From CBDFNC01 sp965249895 (GTDB lineage: Bacteria; Pseudomonadota; Gammaproteobacteria; Enterobacterales; CBDFNC01): a stretch of 64,000 nt of DNA. Location: assembly GCA_965249895.1 (NCBI GenBank), contig CBDFNC010000004.1:434001-498000 (forward strand), written 5' to 3'. Positions 12,101 through 27,100 of this stretch are shown piece by piece (the first letter of the stretch is position 1; each line of letters begins with the position of its first letter). The position numbers and the translations under genes are program-made. Below the pieces are notes generated by a model. That model ran no database searches and had not been told where the DNA came from. It worked only from the letters and a program-made list of their open reading frames with translations.

Positions 12101-15100
12101 ATCGCCAAGGGAATATCCATATTCAGTTCCCGGCGGCTGACCGCCGTTAGCCGGATCGCACTGATGGAATTACCCCCGATACGAAAGAAATTGTCATCTA
12201 TACCGACACGGTCGAGCCCTAATAGTACTTGCCAAATTTCACAGAGTTTTGTCTCTAAGGCCGTTCTGGGCATAGTGTAACTATGCTCACTGGCTAATGC
12301 CGGCTCGGGAAGAGCCCGGCGATCAAGCTTACCGTTTATGGTCAGTGGAATACTGTCTAGCAAAGTAAAACTAGCGGGCACCATATAATCCGGCAACCGT
12401 GCAGATAAATAGTCCCTTAATGTCATGCCGCTGAGCGATGCCCGCTCATTAAAGACCAGGTAGGCCGCGAGGACCTTGTGATCTTGATGCTCACAATCAA
12501 TCACAACCGCTTGTTTCACGTGCGGATGGGCAGCGAGGGAGTTTTCTATTTCTCCCAGCTCAATACGGTAACCTCTGATCTTGACCTGGCTGTCGTTGCG
12601 GCCCAGGTATTCCAAGTTTCCATCTGGCATCCAGCGCACCATATCACCGGTTTTATACAAGCGATTATGCTGTAGGTGTTTATCTACAAACGGATTATCT
12701 ATAAACCTCTCAGCGGTAAGTTCAGGAAGATTTAAATAGCCACGAGCTAACCCGGCGCCACCTATATAGAGTTCTCCTGGAGCACCAATCGGAAGGAGAT
12801 GTAAATTTTCAGACAGGACATAGAGCGATTCACCCGCAAAAGGTTTCCCGATGATTTTTTCTTTCCCCGCCTTAAATCGGGTTTGCGAACTCCATATACA
12901 GGATTCTGTAGGTCCATAGACCTGATAGGTATGTTCAAACATCTGTGATATTTGTCTGAACATCTCAATAGAACCGCTTTCTCCGCCAACGATAGTTTTT
13001 ATATGAGATAAATCCAAACTCGGATTTATCTCACTTAAAAACAGTTGCCACATAGAAGGCGTTTGCTGAATAAGATTGATATCAACATGATGCTTTTCCA
13101 GATCTGCATGTGCTGATTCAATTTCAGATAAAAATAAGCATCCTCCAGTCAGTAATGGCGTAGCAAATTCCAAACCAAAAATATCAAACGTATATTTTGT
13201 TAAACTCAATATTGATATGGGTTCATTGGTTAACCAAGCTGAGACAACTTCGATATAGTGCGCGAAGGTGCCTTGTTCAATCATCACGCCCTTCGGATTG
13301 CCGGTCGTTCCGGATGTATATATCACATAGGCTAAGTGAGATGCTTGAGTGGCAATGGTTAAATTGGCGGCGCCATCACTGTCACAAGACGGGTATTGCT
13401 CCTCTGTTATTAATACTAAGGGAGTGTTAAATTCGTCTGTCCATTGTTTTAATTGGTCGATAAAGTGCGTTTTTGTGATAATGAAACACGTCGCCGTATC
13501 TTCCAGTATGAATAGAGTGCGCTCCCTCGGGTATTCCGGTGATATTGGTACATAAGCGGCGCCCGATTTTAACACCGCCAAAATACTGATCACCATGTCC
13601 ATACTGCGATCGAAATACAAGGCAATCAGTGTATCTGGCTTCAGCGCTTCACCGTGACGTTCTTGGTACCTGGTACGAATGACATGCGCCAACTGGTTGG
13701 CTTTCTCGTTAAGCTCTCGGTAGCTGAGCCGTTCCTCCTGAAACACAATCGCAATCTCATCGGGTGCCTTTTCCACCTGCTCCTCAAATAGTTGATGTAA
13801 AGTCGCATTGTCCCGATAAGGGGACTCTGTTTGGTTCCAATCGTGTAGCAGAGTGTAGCGTTCGTGGTCGGGCAAGCTATCCAATTGGCCAATGGTATCT
13901 GTGCACTGGTCCACCATAGCACCCAGTACCGCTTGATAGATTACAGCCAACCTCTCGACACTGATTTCATCGAATAAACTGACAGCATAATTAATACTAC
14001 CTGTGATACTCGACTGCCCATCGTCCAAGAACAGGCTTAAATCAAACTTGGCGGGGCTAAACAAACCGTCGCTCTCTTTTAATGATGCAGGCAGAAAAGG
14101 AAGCGACGCCCGATCTTTTTCATCAGCACCAAAACTCTGCACGCTGAACATTATTTGGAAGATAGGATGACGCGATAAATCTTTCTCTATATTTAGCGCA
14201 TCAACCAGCTTCTCGAAAGGCAGCTCTTGATGCACTTTAGCCGATGTTACAACACCATGAACTTGCTGGATAAATTCATCCACTCGTTGCGATTGATCAA
14301 GCTCAGTTCTTAATACCAGCGAGTTGATAAAAAAGCCGAGCAACGATTGCGTTTGTGCATGATGACGATTATCGGAGGGCGTTCCTATCACCAGGTCAGA
14401 TTGGCCTGACAAGGTAGCCAAGGTCACATAAAAGCCACTAAGTAGCACCGAATACAAGGTTGTTTCTTGCTCTTTGGCCAAGGCCCTTAGCTTTTCAGAC
14501 AGTGCTTGCGGCAAACAAAAGTGTACGTCTTTGCCTACATAGTCGATAGCACTTGGACGTGCTTTGTCTGTGGGTAAGACCAGGGTTTCAAAACCCGTCA
14601 GGGTTTCACGCCAGTAGTTCATTTCCCCATCAAGCACAGCACCTTGTAAATACGCTCGCTGCCAAATAGCGTAATCGGCGTAAGTGATATCCAGTGGGGG
14701 TAAGCCGATGGCCTTATCTTGACACAGCGCCTGATAAACTTCGGCCAGCTCTTGCATAAAAATATTCGTAGACCAACCATCGAAGGCAATATGATGCCAA
14801 ATTATCAACAGGTAGCTTGTTGTGCCTGACTGGTAGCGACCAAATCGTACCGGCGCTTGTGAAGTCAAATCAAATGGCAGCGTAATGCTTTGCTGTACTG
14901 CCGATATTAACGCCTGCTGGGTGGCGAACTGATGCTCTGGAATTTGAACGGTTGACTCAAGTACCTGTTGATAGTCTTCACCTTTTTCATTGGTCCGATA
15001 CACAGTTTTTAAGATAGGGTGGCGCTCCGTCAGAAACAGCAAGGCTTCACGTAATGCCAGCCAGTTGACATCGTCTTTCAGACTGACGAAAAGCGGAATA

Positions 15101-18100
15101 TGATAAGCATCCGTGCCCTGTTCGAACCGTTCAATAAACAGCAGCCTCTCTTGAGCGAATGACAATGGCGAAGTTCCAGTTTGAGTTGCTGGAATGACCG
15201 TGACTGTTTTGGGGTCTATGTGACCAACTAACTGTGCGATGGTTTTATGTTTAAACAACATCGCCAAGGAAATATCCATATTCAGTTCCCGGCGGCTGAC
15301 CGCCGTTAGCCGAATCGCACTGATGGAATTACCCCCGATACGAAAGAAATTGTCATCTATTCCAACACGGTCGAGTCCTAATAGCGTTTGCCAAATTTCA
15401 CAGAGTTTTTTCTCTAAGGCCGTTCTGGGCACAGTGTAACTATGCTCACTGGCTAATGCCGGCTCGGGAAGAGCCCGGCGATCCAGCTTGCCGTTAATGG
15501 TCAAAGGCAGTGCATCCAATTCGTTGAAACTCGCCGGCAGCATATAATCCGGCAGCCGGGCGGATAAATAGTCCCTTAATGCCATGCCGCTGAGCGATGC
15601 CCGCTCATTAAAGACCAGGTAGGCCGCGAGGATCTTGTGATCTTGATGCTCACAATCAATCACAACCGCTTGTTTCACCTGCGGATGGGCAGCGAGGGCA
15701 TTTTCTATTTCCCCCAGCTCAATACGGTAACCTCTGATTTTGACCTGGCTGTCATTGCGGCCCAGGTATTCCAAGTTTCCATCTGGCAACCAGCGCACTA
15801 AATCACCCGTTTTGTACAGTCGGGTATAACCTTTTGCCTTATCCGATGGCGTCGCAAAGGGATGTTCAATAAAACGTTCGGCGCTCAGCTCAGGGCGATT
15901 TAAATAGCCGCGTGCTAATCCGGCGCCGCCAATATACAGCTCTCCTATCGCTCCTGGCACAACCAGCTCCAAATCGGGGGATAATACGTAGACTTTTCGA
16001 CTATTGATGGGTAAGCCAATCGGCACGGTTTTATCGAAACTCACACATTCATAGACAGTGGTAAATGTCGTGCCTTCTGTTGGGCCATAACCATTCAATA
16101 TCTTATTTGGCCTGTGTTGCCCGGCCATCAAATCTCGCACCAAGTTAGCCGTTAGCACTTCACCGCCGATTAATAGCGTTTGTAAAGGAGCAAATAAGTT
16201 AGCTTGCTGGACATACAGTTGGTCAAATAACGCTCTGGTAAGCCATAGAATTGAAACTTTGTGCTTTTTCAATAACCCTTCGAGTTGCTCTGCTTGCATC
16301 GCAGCCGATACAAGGGGCAAGACCAGTTTCGCGCCATGGGTAAGTGCCCCCCACACCTCAAATGTCGATGCATCAAAGTTTGGATTCGACAGTTGTAAAA
16401 ACACGTCCTGCTCGCCAATCTGTATGTAATCGTTGTTCTTAACCAAGGAGACAACACCGCGATGAGGTATAAGCACTCCCTTAGGTTTGCCCGTCGTACC
16501 CGAGGTATACATCACATACGCCAGATCCGTCGCCTTACCAAGCCCCAGATTAGTGGTTTCCAGCTCGCTCAGCAGCTCGGTGTTGTCGACGGCAATAAGC
16601 TCGGGACAGGTATCGAGTTGGCTTAGCCAGTTATCGAGTCTTCCCACAAACTCAAGCTGTGTAAGCAGTAGGCAGGCACAGGTATCCTGCAGCATAAATT
16701 CAATACGCTCTTGCGGATATTCAGGTGATAAGGGGACATAAGCGCCGCCCGCTTTTAGTATTGCCAATTGACTAATTATCATCTCCGGGCTGCGTTCAAG
16801 ATACAAAGCAATCAGAGTGTCCGCCTGTAAATCATTACCGTAACGCGCGTAGTAATTACTCCGAATAACGCGCGCTAATTGATTGGCTTTTTCGTTTAAT
16901 TCTCGATAGGTAAGCTGATGCCCTTCACCCTTTTTGTCGGTAAAAACCACGGCGATATTTTCGGGCGTTTGTTGTGCTTGCTGCTCTACTAATAAACAAA
17001 GTGTTGCATCCTGTGGGTACGGCGCATCGGTATCATTCCAGTCGTGTAGCAGAGTGTGGCGTTCGTGGTCGGGCAAGCTATCCAATTGGCCAATGGTATC
17101 TGTGCTCTGGTCCACCATAGCACCCAGTACCGCTTGATAGATTGCAGCCAACCTCTCGACACTGATTTCATCGAATAAACTGACAGCATAGTTAATACTA
17201 CCTGTGATACTCGACTGCCCATCGTCCAAGAACAGGCTTAAATCAAACTTGGCGGGGCTAAACAAACCGTCGCTCTCTTTTAATGATGCTGGCAGAAAAG
17301 GAAGCGACGCCCGATCTTTTTCATCAGCACCAAAACTCTGCACGCTGAACATTATTTGGAAGATAGGATGACGCGATAAATCTTTCTCTATATTTAGCGC
17401 ATCAACCAGCTTCTCGAAAGGCAGCTCTTGATGCACTTTAGCCGATGTTACAACACCATGAACTTGCTGGATAAATTCATCCACTCGTTGCGATTGATCA
17501 AGCTCAGTTCTTAATACCAGCGAGTTGATAAAAAAGCCGAGCAACGATTGCGTTTGTGCATGATGACGATTATCGGAGGGCGTTCCTATTACCAGGTCAG
17601 ATTGGCCTGACAAGGTAGCCAAGGTCACATAAAAGCCACTAAGTAGCACCGAATACAAGGTTGTTTCTTGCTCTTTGGCCAAGGCCCTTAGCTTTTCAGA
17701 CAGTGCTTGCGGCAAACAAAAGTGTACGTCTTTGCCTACATAGTCGATAGCACTTGGACGTGCTTTGTCTGTGGGTAAGACCAGGGTTTCAAAACCCGTC
17801 AGGGTTTCACGCCAGTAGTTCATTTCCCCATCAAGCACAGCACCTTGTAAATACGCTCGCTGCCAAATAGCGTAATCGGCGTAAGTGATATCCAGTGGGG
17901 GTAAGCCGATGGCCTTATCTTGACACAGCGCCTGATAAACTTCGGCCAGCTCTTGCATAAAAATATTCGTAGACCAACCATCGAAGGCAATATGATGCCA
18001 AATTATCAACAGGTAGCTTGTTGTGCCTGACTGGTAGCGACCAAATCGTACCGGCGCTTGTGAAGTCAAATCAAATGGCAGCGTAATGCTTTGCTGTACT

Positions 18101-21100
18101 GCCGATATTAACGCCTGCTGGGTGGCGAACTGATGCTCTGGAATTTGAACGGTTGACTCAAGCACCTGTTGATAGTCTTCACCTTTTTCATTGGTCCGAT
18201 ACACAGTTTTTAAGATAGGGTGACGCTCCGTCAGAAACAGCAAGGCTTCACGTAATGCCAGCCAGTTGACATCATCTTTCAGACTGACAAAAAGCGGAAT
18301 ATGATAGGCATCCGTGCCCTGCTCGAAGCGTTCAATAAACAGCAGCCTCTCTTGAGCGAATGACAATGGCGAAGTTCCAGTTTGAGTTGCTGGAATGACC
18401 GTGACCGTTTTGGGGTCTATATGACCAACTAGCTGTGCGATGGTTTTATGTTTAAACAACATCGCCAAGGGAATATCCATATTCAGTTCCCGGCGGCTGA
18501 CCGCCGTTAGCCGGATCGCACTGATGGAGTTACCCCCGATACGAAAGAAATTGTCATCTATTCCAACACGGTCGAGTCCTAATAGCGCTTGCCAAATTTC
18601 ACAAAGTTTTTTCTCTAAGGCCGTTCTGGGCACAGTGTAACTATGCTCACTGGCTAATGCCGGCTCGGGAAGAGCCCGGCGGTCAAGCTTGCCGTTTATG
18701 GTCAGTGGAATACTGTCTAGCAAAGTAAAACTAGCGGGCACCATATAATCCGGCAACTGGGCAGAGAGTGTTTCCCGCAGGTATTCTGCCGAAACAGAAC
18801 TGTCACCCCTTACTACAAAATAGGCCGCGAGAAATTTACCGCCGCCATGTTCACGATCGACCACCACGGCTTGCAAAATGTCGGGGACCGCTGCCAGGGC
18901 ATTTTCAATTTCTCCCAGCTCAATACGGTAACCTCTGATCTTGACCTGGCTGTCGTTGCGGCCCAGGTATTCCAAGTTTCCGTCTGCCATCCAGCGCACT
19001 AAATCACCGGTTTTGTACAGTCGGGTATACCCCTTTGCCTTATCTGACGGCGTCGCAAAGGGATGTTCAACAAAACGTTCGGCGGTAAGCTCAGGACGAT
19101 TCAAATAGCCGCGCGTCAACCCTGCACCACCAATATAGAGTTCACCCATGGCCGCCATTGGCAGCAGATTGCCACAGGGATCTAACACATACAATTTGAC
19201 GTTATCGATGGGTTTACCAATATTGGCGGCCAAATCGCCCGTTTGATAATGATGTGCACTGGCACACACTGTTGATTCAGTGGGTCCATACGCGTTAAAA
19301 ACCTGACTCGTCTGACTAAACCTGTCTAACAACTCCCTGGCAGGTGTCTCTCCTGCGGTGATCAAGGTCTTGAGCGACGTCAGGGAACTGCTTTCTATGT
19401 GAGTCAATATAATCGGTGGCAGCGTCGCAATCTCGATATTCTGCTGCTGTATCAATTGGCCAAGCGCTATCGGGTCCTTATGTTGCTTTTCATTACAAAT
19501 ATATAACTGATGGCCACACAACAGGCTGACGAAGATCTCAAACACACTGGCATCGAACACATAAGCGGCAAACTGTAAGGATCGCCTGCACGCTGTTGCA
19601 TCAAATTTCTGAATTTGTGCATTCACTAAATGGAGCGTATTGTTGTGCTCCACCATCACCCCTTTCGGTTTACCCGTGGTGCCCGAGGTATAAATCACAT
19701 AGGCAAGATCTGTCGCCTGGCTTACTTGGGTTAAGTTGCCCGAGGTAATACCGCGGGTTAGTTCAGACTCATCAAGGCATATCATTACCGGCTGAGCGCC
19801 AGAGTCCGTTATATTTCTGGTCAACTTCTCCCTATAGCCTAGCTGCGTGAGTAGCAGTGGCGCCATCGTATCTTCGAGCATAAATTGCACACGCTCTTGT
19901 GGGTATTCCGGCGATATAGGTACATAAGCGCCGCCTGCCTTCAATACAGCCAGTATACCAACCAGCATTTCGATGCTGCGATCGAGATACAAGGCAATTA
20001 AGGTATCTGCTTTAATCGATTCACCATGAATCGCCTGATATTGGCTGCGGATCACATGCGCTAATTGATTGGCTCTTTCGTTCAATTCTCGATAACTTAG
20101 TTGTTGCTGCTTCTGCGTATTATGCTCAAAAACAAGGGCAATATTATCGGGTGTCTTTTCCACCTGCTCCTCAAACACTTGATGTAGGGTTGCATCCTCC
20201 CGATAAGGGGACTCTGTTTGATTCCAGACAGTTAACTGGGTAGTGCGCTCACTCTGGCTCAGCAGTGAAATTTGTTGATGGGGTATGTTGGGTGTCACGC
20301 TGATACAGGCCAATATCTGCATGAGTTGGTCTAACAATTGATTAGCGCGCGCCTCGCTCAACCAATCCTGACCATACTTCAGGTAAACCACCAGGCTCTC
20401 ACCCTGCTCATAGGCCATCACCGACAACGGATAATCGGTTTTCTCTATGGCCTGGCGAAACCGCATGCTCGACTCGATACCGGCATCATCACCCGTCGTC
20501 TCCACTGGACTCGGGTAGTTCTCGAACACAAACAAACTGTGGAATTGGCGCTGGCCATCGCGCTGCAATTCACCCAGTGGCATATTGCTGTGCGTGTTGA
20601 GTTCAACTATCCCTTGTTGAATTGCCTGCAACACATCAAGCGCCGTTGCCTGCTCGCGCCAGCTCACCGCCAAAGGTAAGGTATTGATATACAAACCGAC
20701 GCTCGACTCAATGCCGTCGACGGGAATATCTCGCCCCGACACCGTGGTGCCCACAAACGTCTGCTCGTCCCGGGTATAGACATGCAATAGCTTGTGCCAG
20801 GCAAATTGCAGCGCCACATTGAGCGTCAATCCCTGGCTGCGGCACATCGCCTTAAGTCCCTGGTAGGCGTCTCCCTCCAATACGCGCTGCTGCTCGGCGG
20901 GGTTATCTACCTGTCGAACCTGACTCAGATCGATTGTCTCACTGAGCAAACCGTTAATGTCGTTGGCCTCTCCCCAGGATTGACGGGCGGTATCCCAATA
21001 TGCTCGGGTCTTCGTGGCGTGCTGTTGGTAATATTCCTGCGCCAGCAGGTAGGTAGGCTCCGGGACTATTTCCAATGCCAGCGCCGCCGCCGAGGCCGAG

Positions 21101-24100
21101 CCCCTGGTCAAACGGTTGTAATCGTCATGCACCGACTTGAGTAAAATCGGCCCGCTCCAGCCATCGGTAATGCTGTGATGCTCGGACTTTAACACAGTGT
21201 AGTGCTCGGCCGATTGCTTGATCAGGATAAAGCGGACCAAACCAGGTTGGGTCAAATCGAAGGCTATTTCACGGTCCGCCCGCTGGATCGCAGTAATCGC
21301 CTGCTCGCGTGCAGGTCCAGCGAGTTCACTGATATCTTTAAAGGTAAAGTTTTTCGGCCCAATACTGCCTGGCGCGGTAATGACTTGCAGTAGTGTTTCC
21401 TGCCAATCAAAGGCGGTGCGCAATATCGGGTAACGTAATGAGGCCAGATACCAGGCCTGCTGATAAGCGGCAACATCCAACGCCTGGTGATAGTCCAGCA
21501 ACACCTGGACCCGGTAGGCGTCATCTTGAGGCTGACTCAAATAATGATAGATAAAGCCCTGCTGCAAACTGGTGGCAGGGTAAATGGCCTCAATCTCGTG
21601 TCGGTTTTGTAAACGGTCTAAATCCGCCACGGACAGCCCTACCACTGCGAAATCACTGGGCGTTTTTATGCCCCCGGCACGCGCGACCTCGAGCGCATGG
21701 GTTATCACCTGTGCCAATGCCTGCTCAAAAGCGGCGGTAAAACAGGCGGTTTGTGCCTTCGTGAGCTGAGAAACCACACTAAACCTCAGCTGGCCATGTT
21801 CAACCGCCCCGTTAATGCTGAGCAACAAGGCGTCCGTGTTTTCTGCGGCCACAGACTGACCGCACTTTTCCGCAGTAACTTTCCAATCTGACTGGCCATT
21901 GGTATCGGTATTAAGCTGACCGAGGTAATTAAAACTGATCCCCGGTAAGGCTGTCGCCTTCAATAATCCTGCCTGGGTCAGCGCACCAAAACCAATGCCC
22001 TTGTCCGGAATACCCCGTATCATCTCTTTGGTCTGGATAATCAGCTCACTCAAATCGTCACAGGCGTGCAGCTTTACCGGGTACGTCGTGGTAAACCAAC
22101 CCAGGGTCTGGGACACATCCAATGTTTCATCAATAATTTCTCTGCCATGACCTTCGAGGGTAATAAGCTGGCTGTCTCCTGCCGACAGATTACCGGCAAA
22201 CGTGACACTGAGCGCCCGACTCAATGCGCTCAATAACAGGTCGTTAATTTCGGTGTGATACCCCTCATTGGCACCATGAAGCAGCTGGGCTGTCAGTGCT
22301 GCGGATAATTCAACTCCGGCCTCATGCGCGGCATGGGCGTCAACTGACGTGGTTTGTTTCGCTCCGGCCAGCACCTCCAACCAATAATCCACGTCATTTT
22401 CATGCCTCTGGGCATAGGCCTGAACGGCCTGGACCCACTGCCGGTAGCTGCTTGTTTTAGCCGGCAACGTGTCATCGGTGAGCAACAGACGCATATCTTC
22501 AGCAATAATTCGCCAGGATACGGCATCGATAATCAGGTGATGAAAACAGAAAAATAAACGCGTCGTGCCATCGGCATAACCGGTCAAATAAGCGACCTGC
22601 CATAGCGGCCCCTGGTAGATATCGAAACCACTTTGCCACTGGGTTAATTGCTCGTGCAAACTGTGCTCGTCCATGGCCGCAACATTGACAGTACGCAATG
22701 GCGCCATCATCTGCGCGTCATTGCCGTAATAGCGCTGACGTATTTCATCGTGGTTAGTTGGCGGCTCGGCCTGCGCGCGCTCAAACCCACAGCGCAGCAT
22801 ATCGTGGCGTGTTGCCAGGGCGGTTAATGCCTGTTCAAGATGCGCTTGCCCCACTTCCCCGGGTAAAGACAACATAAATGCCTGATTCCAGTGCTGGGGT
22901 TTGGCCAGGGGCAGCTCAAAAAACCACTGCTGTATCGGCAATAAGTCAAATGAGCCGGACAGTTGTCCCTGCTCCGCCTCGATGGTTGGCGTCGTGCTGG
23001 TCTGGGTGAGCAAGTGCGCCAACTTGGCGATGCTTGGCGCAGCAAATATGTCTTTCACCTGCACATTAAAACCATGCTGGCGCAGTCGTGAGGTCAATTG
23101 AATACTGATGATGGAATCGCCACCGATGTGGAAGAAATTGTCCTGAACACCGACTTTTTCCAGGCCCAGCACCGCTTGCCAAATGGTGCACAGTAACGCT
23201 TCGCATTGGTTTGTGGGTGCCACATAGCTATCGTCATCAATAAAGTCTGGCGCCGGCAACGCCCGACGATCCAGCTTGCCATTGATGGTCAAAGGCAGTG
23301 CATCCAATTCGGTGAAACTCGCCGGCAGCATATAATCCGGCAACCGTGCAGATAAATAGTCCCTTAATGCCATGCCACTGAGCGATGCCCGCTCATTGAA
23401 CACCAGGTAGGCGGCGAGGATCTTGTGATCTCGATGATCACAATCAATCACAGCCACTTGTTTCACCTGCGGATGGGCAGCGAGGGCATTTTCTATTTCT
23501 CCCAGCTCAATACGGTAACCTCTGATTTTGACCTGGCTGTCGTTGCGGCCCAGGTATTCCAAGTTGCCATCTGGCAACCAGCGCACCAAGTCCCCCGTTT
23601 TGTACAGTCGGGTATAACCTTTTGCCTTATCTGACGGTGTCGCAAAGGGATGTTCAATAAAACGTTCGGCGGTCAGCTCAGGGCGATTTAAATAGCCGCG
23701 CGCTAATCCTGCGCCGCCAATATACAGCTCTCCTATCGCTCCTGGCACAACCAGCTCCAAATCGGGGGATAATACGTAGACTTTTCGACTATTGATGGGT
23801 AAGCCAATCGGCACGGTTTTATCGAAATTCACACAGTCATAGACAGTGGTAAATGTCGTGCCTTCTGTTGGGCCATAACCATTCAATATCTTATTTGGCC
23901 TGTGTTGCCCGGCCATCAAATCTCGCACCAAGTTAGCCGTAAGCACTTCACCGCCGATTAATAGCGTTTGTAAAGGAGCAAATAAGTTAGCTTGCTGGAC
24001 ATACAGTTGGTCAAATAACGCTCTGGTAAGCCATAAAATTGAAACCCGGTGCTTTTTCAATAACCCTTCGAGTTGCTCTGCTTGCATCGCAGCCGATACA

Positions 24101-27100
24101 AGGGGCAAGACCAGTTTCGCGCCATGGGTAAGTGCCCCCCACACCTCAAATGTCGATGCATCAAAGTTTGGATTCGACAGTTGTAAAAACACGTCCTGCT
24201 CGCCAATCTGTAGGTAATCGTTGTTCTTAACCAAGGAGACAACACCGCGATGAGGTATAAGCACTCCCTTAGGTTTGCCCGTCGTACCCGAGGTATACAT
24301 CACATACGCCAGATCCGTCGCCTTACCAAGCCCCAGATTAGTGGTTTCCAGCTCGCTCAGCAGTTCGGTGTTGTCGACGGCAATAAGCTCGGGACAGGTA
24401 TCGAGTTGGCTTAGCCAGTTATCGAGTCTTCCCACAAACTCAAGCTGTGTAAGCAGTAGGCAGGCACAGGTATCCTGCAGCATAAATTCAATACGCTCTT
24501 GCGGATATTCAGGTGATAAGGGGACATAAGCGGCGCCCGCTTTTAGTATTGCCAATTGACTAATTATCATCTCCGGGCTGCGTTCAAGGTACAACGCAAT
24601 CAGGGTGTCCGCCTCTAAAACACTACCGTAACGCGCGTAGTAATCACTCCGAATAACGCGCGCTAATTGATTGGCTCTTTCGTTCAACTCTCGATAACTT
24701 AGCTGTTGCTCCTCGCCATTTTGGTCGGTAAAAACAACAGCGATATTATCGGGTGTCTTTTCCACCTGCTCCTCAAACACCTGATGCAGGGTCGCATCTT
24801 GTGGGTACGGCGCATCGGTATCATTCCAGTCATACAATTGGGTAGTGCGCTCACTCTGGCTCAGCAGTGAAATTTGTTGATGGGGTATGTTGGGTGTCAC
24901 GCTGATACAGGCCAATATCTGCGTAAGTTGGTCTAACAATTCATTAGCCCGTGCCCCGTTCAACCAATTCTGACCATACTTCAGGTAAACCACCAGGCTC
25001 TCACCCTGCTCATAGGCCATCACCGACAACGGATAATCGGTTTTCTCTATTGCCTGGCGAAACCGCATGCTCGACTCGATACCTGCACCATCACCCGTCG
25101 TCTCCACGGGTCTCGGGTAGTTCTCAAACACAAACAAACTGTGGAATTGGCGCTGGCCATTGCGCTGCAATTCACCCAGTGGCATATTGCTGTGCGTGTT
25201 GAGCTCAACTATCCCTTGTTGAATTGCCTGCAACACATCAAGCGCCGTTGCCTGCTCGCGCCAGCTCACCGCCAAAGGTAAGGTATTGATATACAAACCG
25301 ACGCTCGACTCAATGCCGTCGACGGGAATATCTCGCCCCGACACCGTGGTGCCCACAAACGTCTGCTCGTCCCGGGTATAGACATGCAATAGCTTGTGCC
25401 AGGCAAATTGCAGCGCCACATTGAGCGTCAATCCCTGGTGACGGCACATCGCCTTAAGTCCCTGGTAGGCGTCTCCCTCCAATACCCGCTGCTGCTCGGC
25501 GGGGTTATCTACCTGTCGAACCTGACTCAGATCGATTGTCTCACTGAGCAAACCGTTAATGTCGTTGGCCTCTCCCCAGGATTGACGGGCAGCATCCCAA
25601 TAGGCCCGGGTCTTCGTGGCGTGCTGTTGGTAATATTCCTGCGCCAGCAGGTAGGTAGGCTCCGGGACTATTTCCAATGCCAGCGCCGCCGTCGAGGCTC
25701 CTCTCCTGGTCAAACGGTTGTAATCGTCATGCACCGACTTGAGTAAAATCGGCCCGCTCCAGCCATCGGTAATGCTGTGATGCTCGGACTTTAACACAGT
25801 GTAGTGCTCGGCCGATTGCTTGATCAGGATAAAGCGGACCAAACCAGGCTCGCTCAAATCGAAGGCTATTTCACGGTCCGCCCGCTGGATCGCAGTAATC
25901 GCCTGCTCGCGTGCAGGTCCAGCCAGTTCACTGATATCTTTAAAGGTAAAGTGCTTCGGCCCAATACTGCCTGGCGCGGTAATGACTTGCAGTAATGTTT
26001 CCTGCCAGTCAAAGGCGGTGCGCAATATCGGGTAACGTAATGAGGCCAGGGACCAGGCCTGCTGATAAGCGGCAACGTCCAACGCCTGGTGATAGTCCAG
26101 CAACACCTGGACCCGGTAGGCGTCATCTTGAGGCTGACTCAAATAATGATAGATAAAACCCTGCTGCAAACTGGTGGCAGGGTAAATGGCCTCAATGTCG
26201 TGTCGGTTTTGTAAACGGTCTAAATCCGCCACAGACAGCCCTGCCACTGCGAAATCACTGGGCGTTTTTATGCCCCCGGCACGCGCGACCTCGAGCGCAT
26301 GGGTTATCACCTGTGCCAATGCCTGCTCAAAAGCGGCAGTAAAACAGGCAGTTTGTTCCTTCGTGAGCTGAGAAACCACACTAAACCTCAGCTGGCCATG
26401 TTCAACCGCGCCGTTAATGTTGAGCAACAAGTCGTCCGTGTTTTCTGCGGCCACAGACTGCCCACACTTTTCCGCAGTAACTTTCCAATCTGACTGGCCA
26501 TTGGCATCGGTATTAAGCTGACCGAGGTAATTAAAGCTGACTCTGGGTAAGGCTGTCGCCTTCAATAATCCTGCCTGGGTCAGCGCACCAAAACCAATGC
26601 CCTTGTCCGGAATACCCCGTATCATCTCTTTGGTCTGGATTATCAGCTCACCCAGGTCGTCACAGGCGTGCAGCTTTACCGGGTAGGTCGTGGTAAACCA
26701 ACCCAGGGTCTGGGACATATCCAATGTTTCATCAATAATTTCTCTGCCATGGCCTTCGAGGGTAATAAGCTGGCTGTCTCCTGCCGACAGATTACCGGCA
26801 AACGTGACACTGAGTGCCCGACTCAATGCGCTCAATAACAGGTCGTTAATTTCGGTGTGATAACCCTCATTGGCGCCATGAAGCAGTTGGGCTGTCAGCG
26901 CTGCGGATAATTCAACTCCGGCCTCATGCGCGGCATGGGCGTCAACTGACGTGGTTTGTTTCGCTCCGGCCAGCACCTCCAACCAGTAATCCACGTCATT
27001 TTCATGCCTCTGGGCATAGGCCTGAACGGCCTGGACCCACTGCCGGTAGCTGCTTGTTTTAGCCGGCAACGTGTCACCGGTGAGCAACAGACGCATATCT